This document shows, piece after piece, positions 36,816 to 55,018 of a stretch of DNA of 64,000 nucleotides. Position numbers and translations under genes: made by a program. The stretch spans positions 1,860,001 to 1,924,000 of the forward strand of contig CAJVGD010000001.1 of NCBI GenBank assembly GCA_910890315.1, written 5' to 3'. The notes under the pieces are model-generated. The model searched no databases. It was not told the origin of the DNA and saw only the letters and a program-made list of their open reading frames with translations. Position 1 is the stretch's first letter; every line of letters starts with the position of its first letter. Source of the stretch: Serendipita indica DSM 11827 (taxonomy: Eukaryota; Basidiomycota; Agaricomycetes; Sebacinales; Serendipitaceae).

Positions 36816-38828
36816 TTACTTGGGAATGAGCTTCTCGATGGCATCCATGGAGAGGGCTAACAAAAGAGTCAGACTTGGGAGAAATTATAGAGGTATACGT
36901 ACATTTCGGGCGCTCGATTGGGAGTCCAAGGGCACGGTCCCACACTAACTGTGTCAACGCCCCGATTGCTACACAGTGTTAGGAATAGATTGTATCTACT
37001 TTAGTGACATTACCTCGAGAGACACCGAAGATGACGGTGTAATACTTGAACTCTGTCAGGCCATAGTGATAAAGGAGGCATCCTAGTCGAGTCAGCATCT
37101 GATATAAAATCTCAAGTATGGAAAGCCTTACCCGAGGTGGCATCGACATTTGGATACGGGTTCTTTGTCTTTCCATGCTCCTTGAGCACACCGGGTGCGA
37201 TTTCCGATACTTGCTTGACGAGCCTGATGACAGGGCTCGAGCTCAACTCCGGTCGAACATCACAGAACTGCTGAAGAGCGTTGAAGCGCGGGTCGGGACT
37301 GCGCAACACACCATGGCCGTACCCCGGCACTACTTGGCCAGAGTTGAGCGTAGACCAAAGGTATTCTTTAATCTGCTCGCGCGTGGCGTTGTCACCGACA
37401 GACTTTTGCATAGCCAAGATCCAGCGCAAGACTTCTTGGTTTGCCAGTCTGGAGCAGATGAGTGCTTGCACTATAACGGAGATTCATAACGACGAACCCA
37501 TGGAGTGGACCGGCAAGACCGAACAATGCGGCGGAGTACGAGAGATATGGGTCACTCAAGGCGGATCCAACAAGGTCTAGACGTGCATGAGCTTCAAACC
37601 TGCGTGAGCCTACAAGACTTACGAGCAGTGTGGGCAGACACGTTGCCACCCTCGTGGTCACCTAGAAATACGTTATTTTGTACTTGCCACCGATGAACGA
37701 CATACCGTGAAGGGCAATGTACAGCCTCAGGTATTCCGTCAGGCTGTCATTTCCACCGAGGCCCATTTGCTCGACATAGTTACCTAGAGGTGGTCAATAG
37801 AAAGCGACCAAGTTGCATAGTACATACCGACGAGGTCAAGCTTGGGGTTCACCGCTAGGGACGCGGCGCTATCAGGCGAACCTGCTTTTCCGGGATTGCG
37901 GATGTTGTAATAGATTCTGGCAGCGATGCTAGGAAGCTTGGCAATAAGGTCCAATGAGTCTTCGAGAACATATGTCCAGTATTCTGTCTTTTTGATCCCC
38001 TTCTCGTACGCGGCGGCAAATTTGCTTGTCGTGTTCAATGATGCGACTGCAATGCCGAATTGAGTCATTGGATGCATGGCGGGATCAAGCCTGGGTAGCG
38101 TGATTCGATGTCAATACAGTTGTTCGACCACGCTCGAAAATCACGGGACGGAACATGCGCGCTACTCACTCGTCGATGAGCTTGACCGTTTTGCTATCGA
38201 GCGTTCCATTGTCTGCAAATTCTTTCGAAAGAGCACGAACTTGGGCTTCCGAAGGAATCTCGCCCGTGAGCAGAAGCCATAGCATGCTTTCAGGGATTAT
38301 CTCCTTGCCCCCTTGTGCGGCGGGTAAGAGCTTCTGACAGTCGGGAATTGTGTGACCATGGAATCGAATGCCCTGTATTGTACGCATGAGCAAAAGCGCG
38401 GGATCGAGTTGCAAGGCGAACCTCGTTGGGATCGAGAACCGAGGCTTCCCAAAGCATGGCTTTGAGTCCTCTCATACCTCCAATAATATTTTCAACCTGT
38501 AGAATAGGATGAGCACCAAGATTGGTTGTCGGCCAAGCTTCCCCCACCTTGACGTCCCCCAAGACGACTTGACCATGTTCTGTCCTCTGTCCTGCGTGTC
38601 AGGGGCTTGACAGTAAACTAGAGAGATTATATACCAGTTTCTTGAGCTTTTCCTGTTTCTGAGGAATGATTTCTGCCATTGTATCTCGCAACGACTTTCG
38701 ACTGGTGAGCTCTGGCCGATGATCTGCTGGAGACTACAGACCTTGTTGCTCGTCTGAGACGCATATCGCAGTCCCAATGCTGTTGAGCGTGTGCAGGAGC
38801 GTGTTTGTCGAGCAGCAATCCGGAGCAT
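36816..38828 (-). CDS. CIT1: Mitochondrial citrate synthase
   Basis: The enzyme condenses oxaloacetate and acetyl-CoA in the mitochondrial matrix. The ATG at 38828 opens an Arg/Ser/Thr-rich targeting peptide ([20 protein letters not shown]). Family blocks in order are [57 protein letters not shown], and then [15 protein letters not shown] with the first catalytic His. [10 protein letters not shown] carries the second His, and the catalytic Asp is in PNVDATSG. The C-terminus is CLLYHYGL...[25 protein letters not shown], ending KLIPK. About ten small introns are bridged. It is divergent from SEC66, with 97 bases between start codons. The RPK-type mitochondrial eukaryotic form is clear; a peroxisomal signal is absent. 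Confidence 0.94.
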
Positions 38829-38925
38829 TGTCAGAGTGGTGTCCAAAGTGAAATCGTAACTCTGGCTCTGCCTTTGCCAGCAGGCTTGACATATATTTCC
38901 AGCTGGCCGCTCGTTTACTCTCACA
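38829..38925. promoter_or_regulatory. Bidirectional CIT1-SEC66 promoter region
   Basis: Ninety-seven bases separate the two divergent start codons. No clear core element is visible, so this is called from geometry alone. Confidence 0.5.
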
Positions 38926-39801
38926 ATGGCTTCATTACTTGTACCTGCCGCATATTTGGCCGTTCTCGTCGCTGCTCTCCTCGTCTTTGGGCGCATCTAC
39001 CGAAAGCGCGTCGCGGGTGAGCTCAGCCTACTCGCTGGCATCTGTTTCTCTCAAACGTTGACACATAATTAGCTTCAAGAAGACTAGAGCCGTGGTTTCC
39101 TGCACACCACGAGCGAGATATCTACGTGTCGCTCCTGCAGTGTGACCCGCCAGCCCATGACGGCCTCATCAAAGCCGCCCTCGTCCGACGCGCCGTTGCA
39201 GATGTTCATCGCATATTCCGTCTCCGTGAAGACAAGGCAGCACTCTCCAACCTCTTGCAAGAGGGTCCATCGGCGATGACCTGTGGACCAGCTTTTTGGC
39301 CGCCGAAAAGGAACTGGAAGCAGAGATTCTAGAAGTCGTAACGGAAGCAGAAACTTTCAAGCAAGGGTGGGGAAATTTAATCTTCCAAACCGCCGCAGAG
39401 ATTGTTCAAAACGAAAAGTTGCGCGAGGGCATGAACAAAGTCTTCCATTCCCGACCACAGCTCGGTAATGTTTTCCCCTTTCACTATGAGGAGTCGTATT
39501 GACCACCTTTGTAGAGGCAAAATACGGCGTGACGAAGCGCATCATACCCACCATTACCATCAATCCTCCGCCCCCACAAGCGAATGGTCCGGCTCCTGCA
39601 ACACCTACAACAACTGTTTCCGCGAAACAACTGCAGCAGTCATTCCCCTCACCCACCAACGCGACATCTTCCGAACCAGTCTCAGACGGCGCAGTTCCCG
39701 GCTCTCCTACCGCTTCGGTATGACATGGAATGGACGATCCAACTTCTGTCTAATCACGTATCATGTAGGTCACTTCCAAAAAGGCGAAGAAGCGAAAGTA
39801 G
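38926..39801 (+). CDS. SEC66: ER translocation complex subunit SEC66 (SEC71), with an apparent one-base frame break
   Basis: Sec66 is part of the Sec62/63 complex for post-translational import into the ER. The start MASLLVPAYLAVLVAALLVF is an N-terminal membrane anchor, followed by RIYRKRVA. After one intron come ERDIYVSLLQ and GLIKAALVRRAVADVHRIF, which match the family. The frame then changes at 39,261-39,267 with no plausible intron. Conserved sequence resumes in another frame as SIGDDLWTSFLAAEKELEAE, then FKQGWGNLIFQTAAEIVQNE. The Thr/Pro-rich tail spans two further introns and ends SKKAKKRK. The break looks like one base missing from a short G run in gagggtcc, either a sequence error or a real lesion in this copy. 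Confidence 0.86.
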
Positions 39802-39959
39802 TTTATCGACTCCCCTTTATTTATGTCAAGTAGCGGCTGCTGCAGAATTTTCCGAGCAGTCTTCTTGAATCCGAGCACTGTTTCTCCGTACTTTGACGCC
39901 TCCCGTAAAGTTTCGCTTACCCTGTGCAATCTTTCTTTCCGCCACTCCAGATCCGGCCG

Positions 39960-42519
<2,560 letters not shown>

Positions 42520-42594
42520 AAAGGCGTAATGCCCCATAGGAACGAATAGAGATATGTTTTCAACACAAATGTCATTGAAGTGAGGAATAAACGT

Positions 42595-43312
42595 CTAGTA
42601 CACGTATCCCAAGATTTTGCCTCCGACGTGCTTTCTTCGTGCCTCCTCGTGATCGACGATACCGGCGGAAGTGGTCTGTAGAATGGTGAGAGGGAAGAAT
42701 TAATATGTAAGAATTCTACACACCAAGATGATGTAGCCGAAACCACGAGAGGGGAGCAACAAGTTGACCCAGTTTTCGATTTGGTTGACCTGCACGTTGA
42801 AACGAGGCGAGATGACACCAGTTTTGTTCAGTCGTCCATTAAGTTGGACAACAATCTTTCCAGAACGATGATCATCGACGATTTCAAACTCGCCAATGTA
42901 GCCTGATACCAACAGTCAGCCGATGCGATTGAGAGAGGGGATGTACGAGCTATTATGAGTCAAGGGACCACAGAAGAATGTAGATCCTTCAACTGTCTAT
43001 AGCATATTGGCCTAGGCCTTGCTGTACCGACGCGTTAAAACACGAGACGAGTGGCGAAGGGTTTGTTCGCCGCGAGTAGTTATCACGTCGGAGATGAAAA
43101 ACCTGAGAACAGTCTTACCATGTCGCTGCATGACAGACAAGAATTTGACGACGACTTTTGACGAGGGGCGGATGAGCACCTGGCGTTTGCCGCGACGCTC
43201 GGCGTTGACAATGTTGTTCAAAGCGTCGTTCTAACAAATATTAACATTTACGTCGCCGCATAGACGCGTGAGGCAACTCACCAAGACAGATACGCGGACC
43301 ATGGCTGAGGCA
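42595..43312 (-). CDS. RPS22: 40S ribosomal protein uS8 (RPS22/S15a)
   Basis: This is a small-subunit ribosomal protein of about 130 residues. The first exon is only MVRVSVL. The second reads [20 protein letters not shown] and [16 protein letters not shown]. The third reads [20 protein letters not shown]. Later exons give [20 protein letters not shown] and [20 protein letters not shown], and the end is GGKILGYVY. Four or more introns in a short gene are typical of basidiomycete ribosomal genes. It shares its upstream region with eS17. Confidence 0.95.
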
Positions 43313-43517
43313 AGCTGGTTTTCAAAGGCAATCTAGAAGAAAGGACTGGTGCCGTATAAATCTCAGAATGAGTGTCGTGCACACGAGCACGAGTCAAACA
43401 AGACTGACTTTCGTCAAACGGCGAGGAGGTAAGAGGCCAACTTAAGGTTTCGTTTGGTCGCATTAGTTTGGACCGTATAGACGCTACCACTACCGGCGCC
43501 AAAAATCATCAAAAATC
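43313..43517. promoter_or_regulatory. Shared promoter region of two divergent 40S ribosomal protein genes
   Basis: The start codons of uS8 (minus) and eS17 (plus) are 205 bases apart. A TATAAA lies near 43,353 on the plus strand, but its distance from either start makes its role unclear. The arrangement would allow coordinated expression of two small-subunit proteins. Confidence 0.55.
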
Positions 43518-44206
43518 ATGGTTAGTCGGGATTCTATAAGATAGTCTGCTCGACGTCTTTGGAGCATCGGTTTGGAGATTTAGCGGCTGATGGGCTTGCC
43601 ATTAGGGTCGAGTTCGTACCAAGACCGTCAAGCGCGCCTCTCGCGTCCTCATCGAGAAATAGTATGTCTAATTTACTCAGAAACTATAGATTTATGGTGT
43701 GCTGACTGCCTGTTCTTTCGTATAGCTATCCCCGCCTGACCAACGACTTCCACACCAACAAGAGGATCATCGATGAAGTTGTTAGTGCTTCCTTAGTTCT
43801 CGTCTCTTCTTTATTCTTACCTTTGGGCTTTAGGCTGTCGTTCCCTCGAAACGCCTACGCAATAAGATTTCCGGCTTTACTACACACTTGATGCGCCGTA
43901 TTCAAAAGGGTCCTGTCCGTGGTATCTCGTACAAACTGCAGGAAGAGGAGCGAGAACGCAAGGACAACTACGTTCCAGAAGTCTCCGCACTCGATGTGGG
44001 AGAGGAGGGTCTCAGCGTCGATGCTGATACCAAGGTGAGCCTACTTGCTCCAAGAGAAGTCTCGAACCAATGCTCTTTTGTAGGAAATGCTGCGCTCCCT
44101 CAACTTTGACAATATCAATGTCACCATCGTCCCAGTCAATGCGTACGTGCCTACCAACACTGGCCGACAGAGGCGAAACGTACCAGGGGCTGGTCGAGCA
44201 GCATAA
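43518..44206 (+). CDS. RPS17: 40S ribosomal protein eS17
   Basis: This is a small-subunit ribosomal protein. The first exon is the start codon alone (ATG at 43518, then gttagtcggg). The second exon begins [19 protein letters not shown]. Further exons give [18 protein letters not shown] and [20 protein letters not shown], then [20 protein letters not shown] and [20 protein letters not shown]. The last exons give [20 protein letters not shown], ending GAGRAA. About 145 residues, a normal eS17 length. The gene converges with the helicase gene, 116 bases between stops. Confidence 0.95.
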
Positions 44207-44322
44207 AGTACCCTTTGGACGGATCTTGTGCTTCTTGGGAAGTCAAGCGTGGTACTCATGCGTGTTTTACCCTCTATGTATACAGACCATGCAAAACAGC
44301 CGCATGAACCAAACTACGACTA

Positions 44323-47137
44323 TCAATTATCACCTGCGAACCGTACATCGGCATTCTCCTCGAGCCATTCCATCCACTTTTTGAGATACAAACTACCGTG
44401 ACGGATTGTGCTACTATCGCCGACAATACACTGACCAAGATTAGCGCATGTCTGTTATGTATCCACGCACATACCAGCTGTTTCCGTGCTCTGGTCATCG
44501 CTACATTCAAGCGTCGCTTCTCTTTGAGGAACCCAACCTCCCGCTAGCAAAAGTCGTCAACCGGGCGAGGAATATAGCGATTCAAGCGCACTTTATCGTT
44601 ACTCCTCACAAGAGAGATGACTACCGCGTCCTTTTCTCGTCCTTGGACACCGTCGACGGTGCCAATTTCCAATCCAGGAATTGACGTGAGAGCAGCTGAG
44701 AGCAACGACACCTGGGCTTGATATCTGCAATGAGTGTTAGTGAGCCACGGTGAGGCTTATGAACAGAGCCCACGGCGTGATGATTGCAATCTCCTGTGGA
44801 GGGATCCCATAATTGACAAGGTCGTTGACCCATTGTTTGACAATTTCCACTTCGTTGACGTTGCATTTACTCCCTTCGTCATTTAGAGTCGTCGATTTAC
44901 CCTCATTGTCTCCACCATCTACGCGCTCAAAGAACTCGCATCCAGCCGTGTCAAAGAAGACTATAGGGTGGCCTAGTGTATCTTGAGCTGCATCATTGGT
45001 GGGATCCCGATCGGTCAACAGTCGATTCGCCACCGAAGGATCCGAAGTAAGTTTGGAAGAGTACAGTGTGGCTGAAGGAAAGGCACAAATCCTGGTGTTC
45101 ATTCTACGAAAATTTAGTACAAAGTCCTATCACCCGTAAAGTTACTCACCTGTATTGCACATCTAGCATTTGCTTGATTTCTGGACCCCACATTACCTCC
45201 ATCCTGTCGAAAAGAGTGACTTCAAGCGATTTGGGTGGTATGAGCAGCCCAAGTTTCGTTATAGAGGTCCTTGGCCTTCCCGTATCTTGCATGTATCCTT
45301 CGGCCCCGGTTCTTTCATCCTCGCTGGACTCATCTACTTCCTTTGCTGGCTCGGGTTCAGCCTTTTGCGATTTAGGCTTTGTGGCCTTCGCCCTGGCCAT
45401 AGTTTTGGCTGGTGCCTGAGCTTTCACTGTGGCACTCTTCTTTTCTTTCGTCGAGAGAACTGTCGGTGGAAGCTGCAAGGGGTCGCCCGCTAGAATTAGC
45501 TTTGAGGCTTTTAGTATTGGTATCCAGCAAACAGCCTCCAGAGCTTGTGCGGCCTATCAAAGTGGTGAATTGTAGAAGGCGGACGATCAGTACGCGGCCC
45601 ACCTCGTCGACAATAACAACGTCAAATGCCCGATTAAATAGTTGTCGACCTCCGGCTCCATGACAGGTCGCGAGCACAATCTACACTTCGTCACTGCGAG
45701 ACTCATCGAACACATGTCCACCAACCTTCGCACCATCTACGACGCGAGACACTATAGTTCCCTCACGCTTTCGATATCTTTGAATATCAGCTCAAAACTC
45801 GAAGAGCAGGGTTCGACTTACTCTTTGCGAAGCTCCTTGACTTCATCGTACATCTTCTTCCTCTCAGCTCCCCTCGGTTTCTTTCCCTTACCCCCTCCGC
45901 TTAGCGTGTTCATCAGATCGTTGATTTCTTTCTTAATATCGTTGACGAGCTGCGCCTGATCGCTTCTTTCGGCTTGCGAGTCGAGAGTGGCATCATGGAG
46001 ATCATTCAATACACGAGCTGGATGTCCAACTCGGATGAGAGGAATCTTGTGTGGAACTAGTCGCTCCAACAGATTGTCCACAGCTAGATTGCTTGCACCA
46101 CACACCAGGCACGATTTGTTCCGCGCGACAAGTTGCAAGATAACCTCAACCAATGTATGTGTCTTCCCGGTCTGTCGATCATCAGTCTCTGGTAGGAGTT
46201 CGAAATGCCACTCACTCCAGGTGGGCCATGTATAAGTGCTATTTCTGGCGCAGCTAGCGCGAGTTTTACGGCTCTCTTCTGACTCTCGTTCAGCCCTTCA
46301 GAGTTGAAGAATTGAATCGTGCCAATGTCGTCTGGCCGCGAAGGAGACGATTGACCAAACAGTACCCGTTGTAGTGCGTTGGGTGCCTGCGTATTTCCAC
46401 TGGGTCCAGCGATTCCGAGCATAATCTTAGACATGCGTTCGACTGCTTGATCCATCCTGTAGGATGTGTTAGATCATCGTAGCCATACATCGAGGTCCTA
46501 CCTATCGTAGGTGACGGTGTTTGCTAGCTTTACTACGATACAATGTTCCGGAATGTCAAGGTCTTCATTTGTTCCAGGTCTAGAAGCGTCGACAGCAATG
46601 ATAATGCGTGAATTGGAGACCTGTTATCGTGTGGTATTCAGACACCTCATTTATTTAGGTTCTTACCTTGTAAACTACGCCCTCTACCCCGAAATTCTCC
46701 TTGCTAGCAGCCGCGGGAGTCTTCGATTTGCTCGCCTTCTTACTGGTCGTGGAGGCATCGTCGATCCTAGCCAAATCTCCAGGTCTGTAACAGTGTGAAT
46801 ACAGTGGCTCCATTATATGATCCTGATATACCGAAATGTGTGCGGTGGGAACAATGGACTCGAATGATGTGCGCTGGGTCTTTCCAACTCGACAAGGCTG
46901 CACTATGGCCGTCAGATCATAGGTAATCAGAGATAGAGTGATGCACCTTTTACCTCCAAGTCCGATGTTGACATTTACAACTCCTAGACCAAGCAACGCA
47001 AGTCCCTTCTTCTCCAGGAGCTTTGCGCTGCAATTGGAAAGCAGCAGCGAAGTCTGATCAATTTCTGCTTGTCGCTCCTGTGCTAGAAGCTGCCTTTGGC
47101 GATCAAAAAAGGCTTCTAGTTGCTCAGGAGTGGCCAT
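44323..47137 (-). CDS. HCS1: SF1 helicase of the HCS1/IGHMBP2 (SMUBP2) family
   Basis: Yeast Hcs1 is a DNA polymerase alpha-associated 5'-3' helicase; the human relative IGHMBP2 acts on RNA and ribosomes. The start is [20 protein letters not shown]. The 1B/stalk region is followed by the Q-motif-like [14 protein letters not shown]. Walker A is HGPPGTGKTHT, split by an intron after GPPG. Motif Ia is [15 protein letters not shown], Walker B VIVDEAAQALE, motif [14 protein letters not shown], motif IV DVQYRMN, motif [21 protein letters not shown] and motif [15 protein letters not shown]. Between motifs III and IV there is a Lys/Ala/Glu-rich insertion of about 60 residues (about 45.27-45.45 kb). 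The protein ends [11 protein letters not shown]. No R3H or AN1 finger is seen, which fits Hcs1 better than IGHMBP2. Confidence 0.9.
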
Positions 47138-47270
47138 TATCTGCTATTGCGGAACTGGACAAGTTCTTACACCGCCCAGGAAAGTCTGTGCAGAGGCATA
47201 TATTAAGTGGTACAGGTCATTTGACAGAAGAGTTACGTTAGAGACTGCAAGCGTAGCAACCGATGTAGAT

Positions 47271-51585
<4,315 letters not shown>

Positions 51586-52041
51586 CGTGTCATCTCTCAG
51601 AAACGTGTTCAAACTGCTGAAATAAACCAATCAACTCGACAAGACTTGATCTAAGTGGCAGATGTCACCGCAAGAACTTTGATCGTACGCGTCCACCTGG
51701 ACTCCACAAAGAAACAAGATATTTTGGCGATATCAACATGTTTTCTGTTGTTCAGCTCGATTTTTAACCCACACACAGTCCTTAGATTATCCAACAGCGC
51801 TCATACGAGCATCATCCAGCCTTTTGCTGGCCCACTGTTGATTATGAGTCAAAACCGTGTAATATAAACACCCTGGTGTCGGTCTGGGCTCTTGTGCCGT
51901 CTTGGTACAAGTTTCCAACGACCACGCCTCGAGCCAACGGGACAGCTCGATAGACCGCGGCATTCTCACAGCGGTTTACACCTGGACCGTAGGACAACCT
52001 GTACATCTTCATTTTTGGAATATCATGCCACGTTTCTACGA
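51586..52041. other. Intergenic region upstream of the UBP15 gene
   Basis: This 456-base stretch carries the UBP15 upstream region and the 3' flank of the first GFA gene. I see no supported gene. Short open frames on both strands lack codon bias or recognisable motifs. Confidence 0.5.
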
Positions 52042-52714
52042 CTAGAAGGGCTCGCTTTGTCGGCCTCGTACGGTCCGGGGGAGTCCGTCATTGAGTATTC
52101 CAGCAAGACCTCCTCCCTTCTTGTCCTCGTCTAGAACGAGATCCTTGACATCCCCCAGCCAAATGTGACCGCCGTACTCGATGTAGTCAAACACATTGGG
52201 GGTGGTGATGGACGCTACATTGACGTCTACAATCTCCGTGTCCTCGTCGTCCAAGAAAAAGAGAGCAGTACCGCATTTTTTGCACTGACGATTTGTCAAC
52301 AGGGCTATGTAAACACAAGTCGAGGTACCCACGAATTCTCTGGTGGCGTGGTTGGACGCCCTGTACCTCCCAGTTTCCCCATTGCGAGTAATCTTGATCA
52401 CATTCGTAGGAACGTTGACCCAATCCACCATCAGCGCCCCAACCGTCCTCCTGCAAGCGCCGCAATGGCAGTGGCTAGCTCGCCACTTGTTGACCTAGAG
52501 CCTTGTGAGTTGCATCGTCGGACGAGAGCGTAAGTTTTACGTTTCCACTTCTTTCTGCAAACTGCTGCTTGGATGGGGGAACAATATTATCCTTGAGTAA
52601 CTGGGGTGTGTCTGATGCCTCCATGTCCATGGAAGGAGCAGGAGGAAACTCATAAGTAACTAGGCCACAGTGGCACTGGCCACGAATCGTAGATGTAGCT
52701 TGCGATGAGCTCAT
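52042..52714 (-). CDS. GFA-domain (CENP-V/glutathione-dependent formaldehyde-activating) zinc protein, copy 1
   Basis: The GFA fold binds zinc through conserved Cys residues and is found in S-hydroxymethylglutathione synthase-like proteins; the reaction here is unknown. It starts MSSSQATSTIRGQCHCGLVT. A first intron leads to the second Cys block CHCGACRRTVGALMV. After ASNHATREFVG a second intron precedes CKKCGTALFFLDDED. The end is LAGILNDGLPRTVRGRQSEP. All expected zinc ligands (CxC, CxCxxC, CxxC) are present. It is a tandem paralog of the next gene, 90 bases away, and shares its intron positions. Total length is about 190 residues. Confidence 0.88.
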
Positions 52715-52804
52715 TGTCGGTCGAGGCGGGGTTCAAGATACTATCGTCGGCTATATGTCATCACCTCCGAGTCATCATTGTCGTCAACTAAAAACTAGAA
52801 CATC

Positions 52805-53438
52805 CTAGTAAAACGGTTCGCTTTTGCTCCCTTGTTTCGTGCGGTACCCTCCATCCGTCATGATTCCGGCCAGTCCTCCTCCTTTGCCAGCCTCGTCCAA
52901 TACCAGGTCCTTTGCATCCTCAAGCCAGATATGACCAATCATTTCAATGTAATCAAATAGATTCGGCGTCGTAATCGATGCGAGGGTCACGTCGATGCTC
53001 TTCTCGTCGTCCTCTACGAAGAAAAGCGAAGTGCCACATTTTGGACACTAGAAGGTGGTCAATAGTCTCCAGTACAGCATCAACCCTACCCACAAACTGT
53101 CTCGTAGCATGGTTGGATGACCTATAGCTTGCAATCCCGTCTCGCTTGATGGTGATCAAGTTCATGGGCACGCTGACGAACTCGACAGCCAGCGCCCCCA
53201 CAGTCCTTCGACAAGGATTACAGTGGCACCAGGTGCTCTTCCACTTGTTAACGTTTCCACCCCGTTCAGGATGCTTCTGCTCCGAGGGGGGTGCAATAGT
53301 TTGTTTGACCGACTCCGGCAGAGCAGGATCATTAAGGTCCACGACGGACGCTGGGGAGAACTCAAACGTCACAAGACCACAGTGGCATTGACCTTTGAGT
53401 TTGAATCCAGTAGTGCTTTGGGCTTTGGCGTTGCTCAT
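52805..53438 (-). CDS. GFA-domain zinc protein, copy 2
   Basis: This is a tandem paralog of the previous gene. It starts MSNAKAQSTTGFKLKGQCHC and has CHCNPCRRTVGALAVEF. The next exon starts CPKCGTSLFFVEDDE. The end is GLAGIMTDGGYRTKQGSKSE. The intron after the first Cys block found in copy 1 is absent here: GGNVNKWKST is read straight through, whereas copy 1 has an intron between GN and VNKW. The intron before the CxxCG block is shared. The zinc ligands are complete. Substrate is unknown. Confidence 0.88.
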
Positions 53439-53626
53439 GTTCGTTCAAGGCGAGGACCAAGTTGTGAGTTAGAAACGAAGCACCACTTACTCCTCCATGC
53501 GCCATGCGTCACGGCCGGGCTTTGTCATCATGTCCGAAGACCAAATGAATTCCGCGGCGAATAATGTCGAGTAATATTTATCGTAGGAAAGCTGCACATA
53601 AGATACGTACATATCTCTATTGGACT

Positions 53627-54858
53627 TTACTGGGCCTTGCCCAGTTTTTCCTTTTCCTTTTCTTTTTCGGCCGCGAGAATCTCTATTAGAGGATCATGCT
53701 CTGATTCCGGTTTTCGATAAGAGCCACCGGCTTTATCTGCCCATGTAAAGTACTATCGGAGGTTTAGTTGGCACCTTACGTAGAGAATGAAACTCGCCTG
53801 TCCATAGTTACATGTAAAGTACAGGTGGTGAAGAGTGTGGTGCGCTGGACCGTTGATAATGTTTTCTAGTGCATGACCAGTGATCATATCAGAATCATGG
53901 ATCTGGTTTTGTCAGTTTCAGCCGTCAAGCAGAAGAAGTACCCACAAAGATACTCCAAAAGTTGACGAGAACAAAGAGGACGAGATAAACCGCCCGGTGA
54001 AGAGGGAATATCATGATGAACATGTGGTAAGGGAATGATTGGGCGTATCCATCCACGAAATGGAAAGCATGCGATGCGAATGGTGTCGGAACTGGGCACG
54101 GTCAGCTGGACGGCATGGAAAGAGTGCTAAACATACTGATCCATTTGTGGTGGGGCTTGTGGAGACGCTTGTACAGGATCGGATGGTGCAGCCACCGGTG
54201 AATCCAGTAAATGCAATAGTCGGTGACCAAAAGGAAACTGAAAAGGATGAGATACGGCGAGTTTAAGTTGATGAAAGACATACAGTGGTACTGAGAGGAC
54301 AAGGTAGGTCCATCCATATTTTTCCGGGTCGTCATACAATCTCGAATAGCCCATGACCTCCGCTTGGAAGAAGGGCAGTGTGAGCAGGGTAATTCCTGGG
54401 AATGCTTTCAAGCTCGACATAATTTCTAGTCGAACTTGGTTCTTGAGGAACCGCGGGTGCTTCATCATGCGGTGGTCGAAGATGAAGTAGTACGAGAGGG
54501 TGGCGAATAAGAAATACAGAATATGGATTCCAATAAGTGTAATAATTGATATGGAGATTAGTTGGCGCGGAATATATGACCGCGGCCATGCAGAGGGGAC
54601 AAGTGGGGGAGACTCGAACTGGGCGAGGAACGAAGGCGTCTGGTACATTGGTGCTTCAGCATTTTTTACCAGAAACTCGTCGGGAGATGGATGTGGAAGG
54701 TGTGAGACCATGGAGAGCCATGTCGCACTGGCCGAGCTCGCTGCCGGAAATTTCGTCGTGTTCCATGGTACCTGCTGGTCGAAGACGGCGGCGGGGACGA
54801 CGCTCGCCCAGATTTTGTCAAGAATGAGATTATCGAGCACGCTCAGGATGTAATCCAT
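53627..54858 (-). CDS. ERG3: C-5 sterol desaturase (ERG3-type)
   Basis: This di-iron membrane enzyme introduces the C5-C6 double bond in ergosterol synthesis in the ER. It starts [20 protein letters not shown]. Membrane helices include [20 protein letters not shown] and [14 protein letters not shown]. The His boxes are HRWLHH, HKPHHKW and [21 protein letters not shown], with the conserved [16 protein letters not shown] before the last. The C-terminus is charged ([18 protein letters not shown]), which fits ER retention. Length is about 340 residues. Three to four small introns are bridged in frame. Confidence 0.93.
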
Positions 54859-55018
54859 CGTTGGGAGCTGGCGTGGTCAAAGTCCAAGGCGTGAGTCGGT
54901 TTAAATTTCTTAGAAGTGGCATGTCGTACCACTCCCCCGCTTGCGACGGGCACACTCAGCTCAGCACTAGAGCGGTCTCAAAAGTCTAGGTCCAGATGAA
55001 AAGTTTAGAATAAATAGT

